This document shows, one piece after another, positions 19,565-19,657 of a stretch of 19,657 nt of DNA. Location of the stretch: assembly GCA_014378155.1 (NCBI GenBank), contig JACMOF010000321.1:1-19657 (forward strand), in the 5' to 3' direction. Every line of letters begins with the position of its first letter. The first letter of the stretch is position 1. Origin of the DNA: Caulobacter sp. Its GTDB lineage: Bacteria > Pseudomonadota > Alphaproteobacteria > Caulobacterales > Caulobacteraceae. The position numbers and the translations under genes are program-made. The notes under the pieces are model-generated. The model did not search any database, was not told where the DNA came from, and saw only the letters and a list, made by a program, of their open reading frames with translations.

Positions 19565-19657
19565 GATCATGCAGAAGGTCGACGCCCGCTGGACCGCCAC
19601 CCTGTCGATGGCCGCCTTTGCCCTGTCGTTCTACATGCGCTCGGGCTTCACGCCGGA
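19563..19657 (+). pseudogene. EmrB-type (DHA2) MFS transporter fragment, runs off the window
   Basis: From 19563 the plus strand reads RIMQKVDARWTATLSMAAFA, then LSFYMRSGFTP to the window end. This matches the region around the middle transmembrane helices of EmrB-type 14-TM drug exporters, where E. coli EmrB has a similar HKLDMRR...FSFIMYAVCFYWRAYTF block. It lacks the N-terminal half, so it is a truncated gene joined directly to the inverted efflux piece. The sequence past 19657 would show whether the 3' part is still open. Confidence 0.7.

Overview
This is a GC-rich alphaproteobacterial chromosome segment, most likely from Caulobacter or a close relative. The evidence is strong G/C third-position bias, an alphaproteobacterial DUF2093 gene beside xseA, a ROSE-type leader on an hsp20 gene, and an intergenic repeat of the type seen across alphaproteobacterial genomes. 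The genus is inferred from overall resemblance, not from a search. I see no rRNA, tRNA, CRISPR array or intact insertion sequence.

Layout. 1-2217 (+): the 3' end of xseA, a DUF2093 protein, an exported M23 peptidase and a single-domain response regulator. 2221-3147 (-): a lipid A-type acyltransferase, divergent from an XRE regulator (3293-3676) whose stop codon lies in an interspersed repeat. A HisN-type phosphatase follows (3829-4665). 4682-8543 (-): five co-directional genes, namely two exported predicted methyltransferases (paralogues), an exported unknown, an SCP2 protein and an alpha/beta hydrolase. 8632-9312 (+): an hsp20 gene with an RNA-thermometer leader and a strong terminator. 9376-12002 (-): two tandem pentapeptide-repeat paralogues. 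12126-12839 (-): gpmA. 12960-15710 (+): a small membrane protein coupled to kdsD, then a phosphomannomutase/phosphoglucomutase. 15711-16477 has no intact gene and holds hairpins, an AT-rich patch and a frameshifted amidohydrolase tail. 16478-18869: an exported Trp-tailed protein, a CheY-like receiver, upp and a TetR regulator. 18940-19657: a TetR operator followed by a wrecked efflux operon.

How the genes work together. The acyltransferase, KdsD and the hexose-phosphate mutase all feed envelope synthesis (lipid A, Kdo and sugar nucleotides). GpmA, Upp and the HisN-type enzyme are housekeeping metabolism. The least understood parts are the exported methyltransferase cluster and the pentapeptide-repeat pair, in which each protein appears to contain two copies of the same cap-plus-solenoid module. 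The clearest evolutionary event is at the right edge. There an outer-membrane efflux gene carries a nonsense codon and then breaks into an inverted piece of its own 3' region, followed by an EmrB-type transporter fragment, while the divergent TetR gene and its palindromic operator remain intact.
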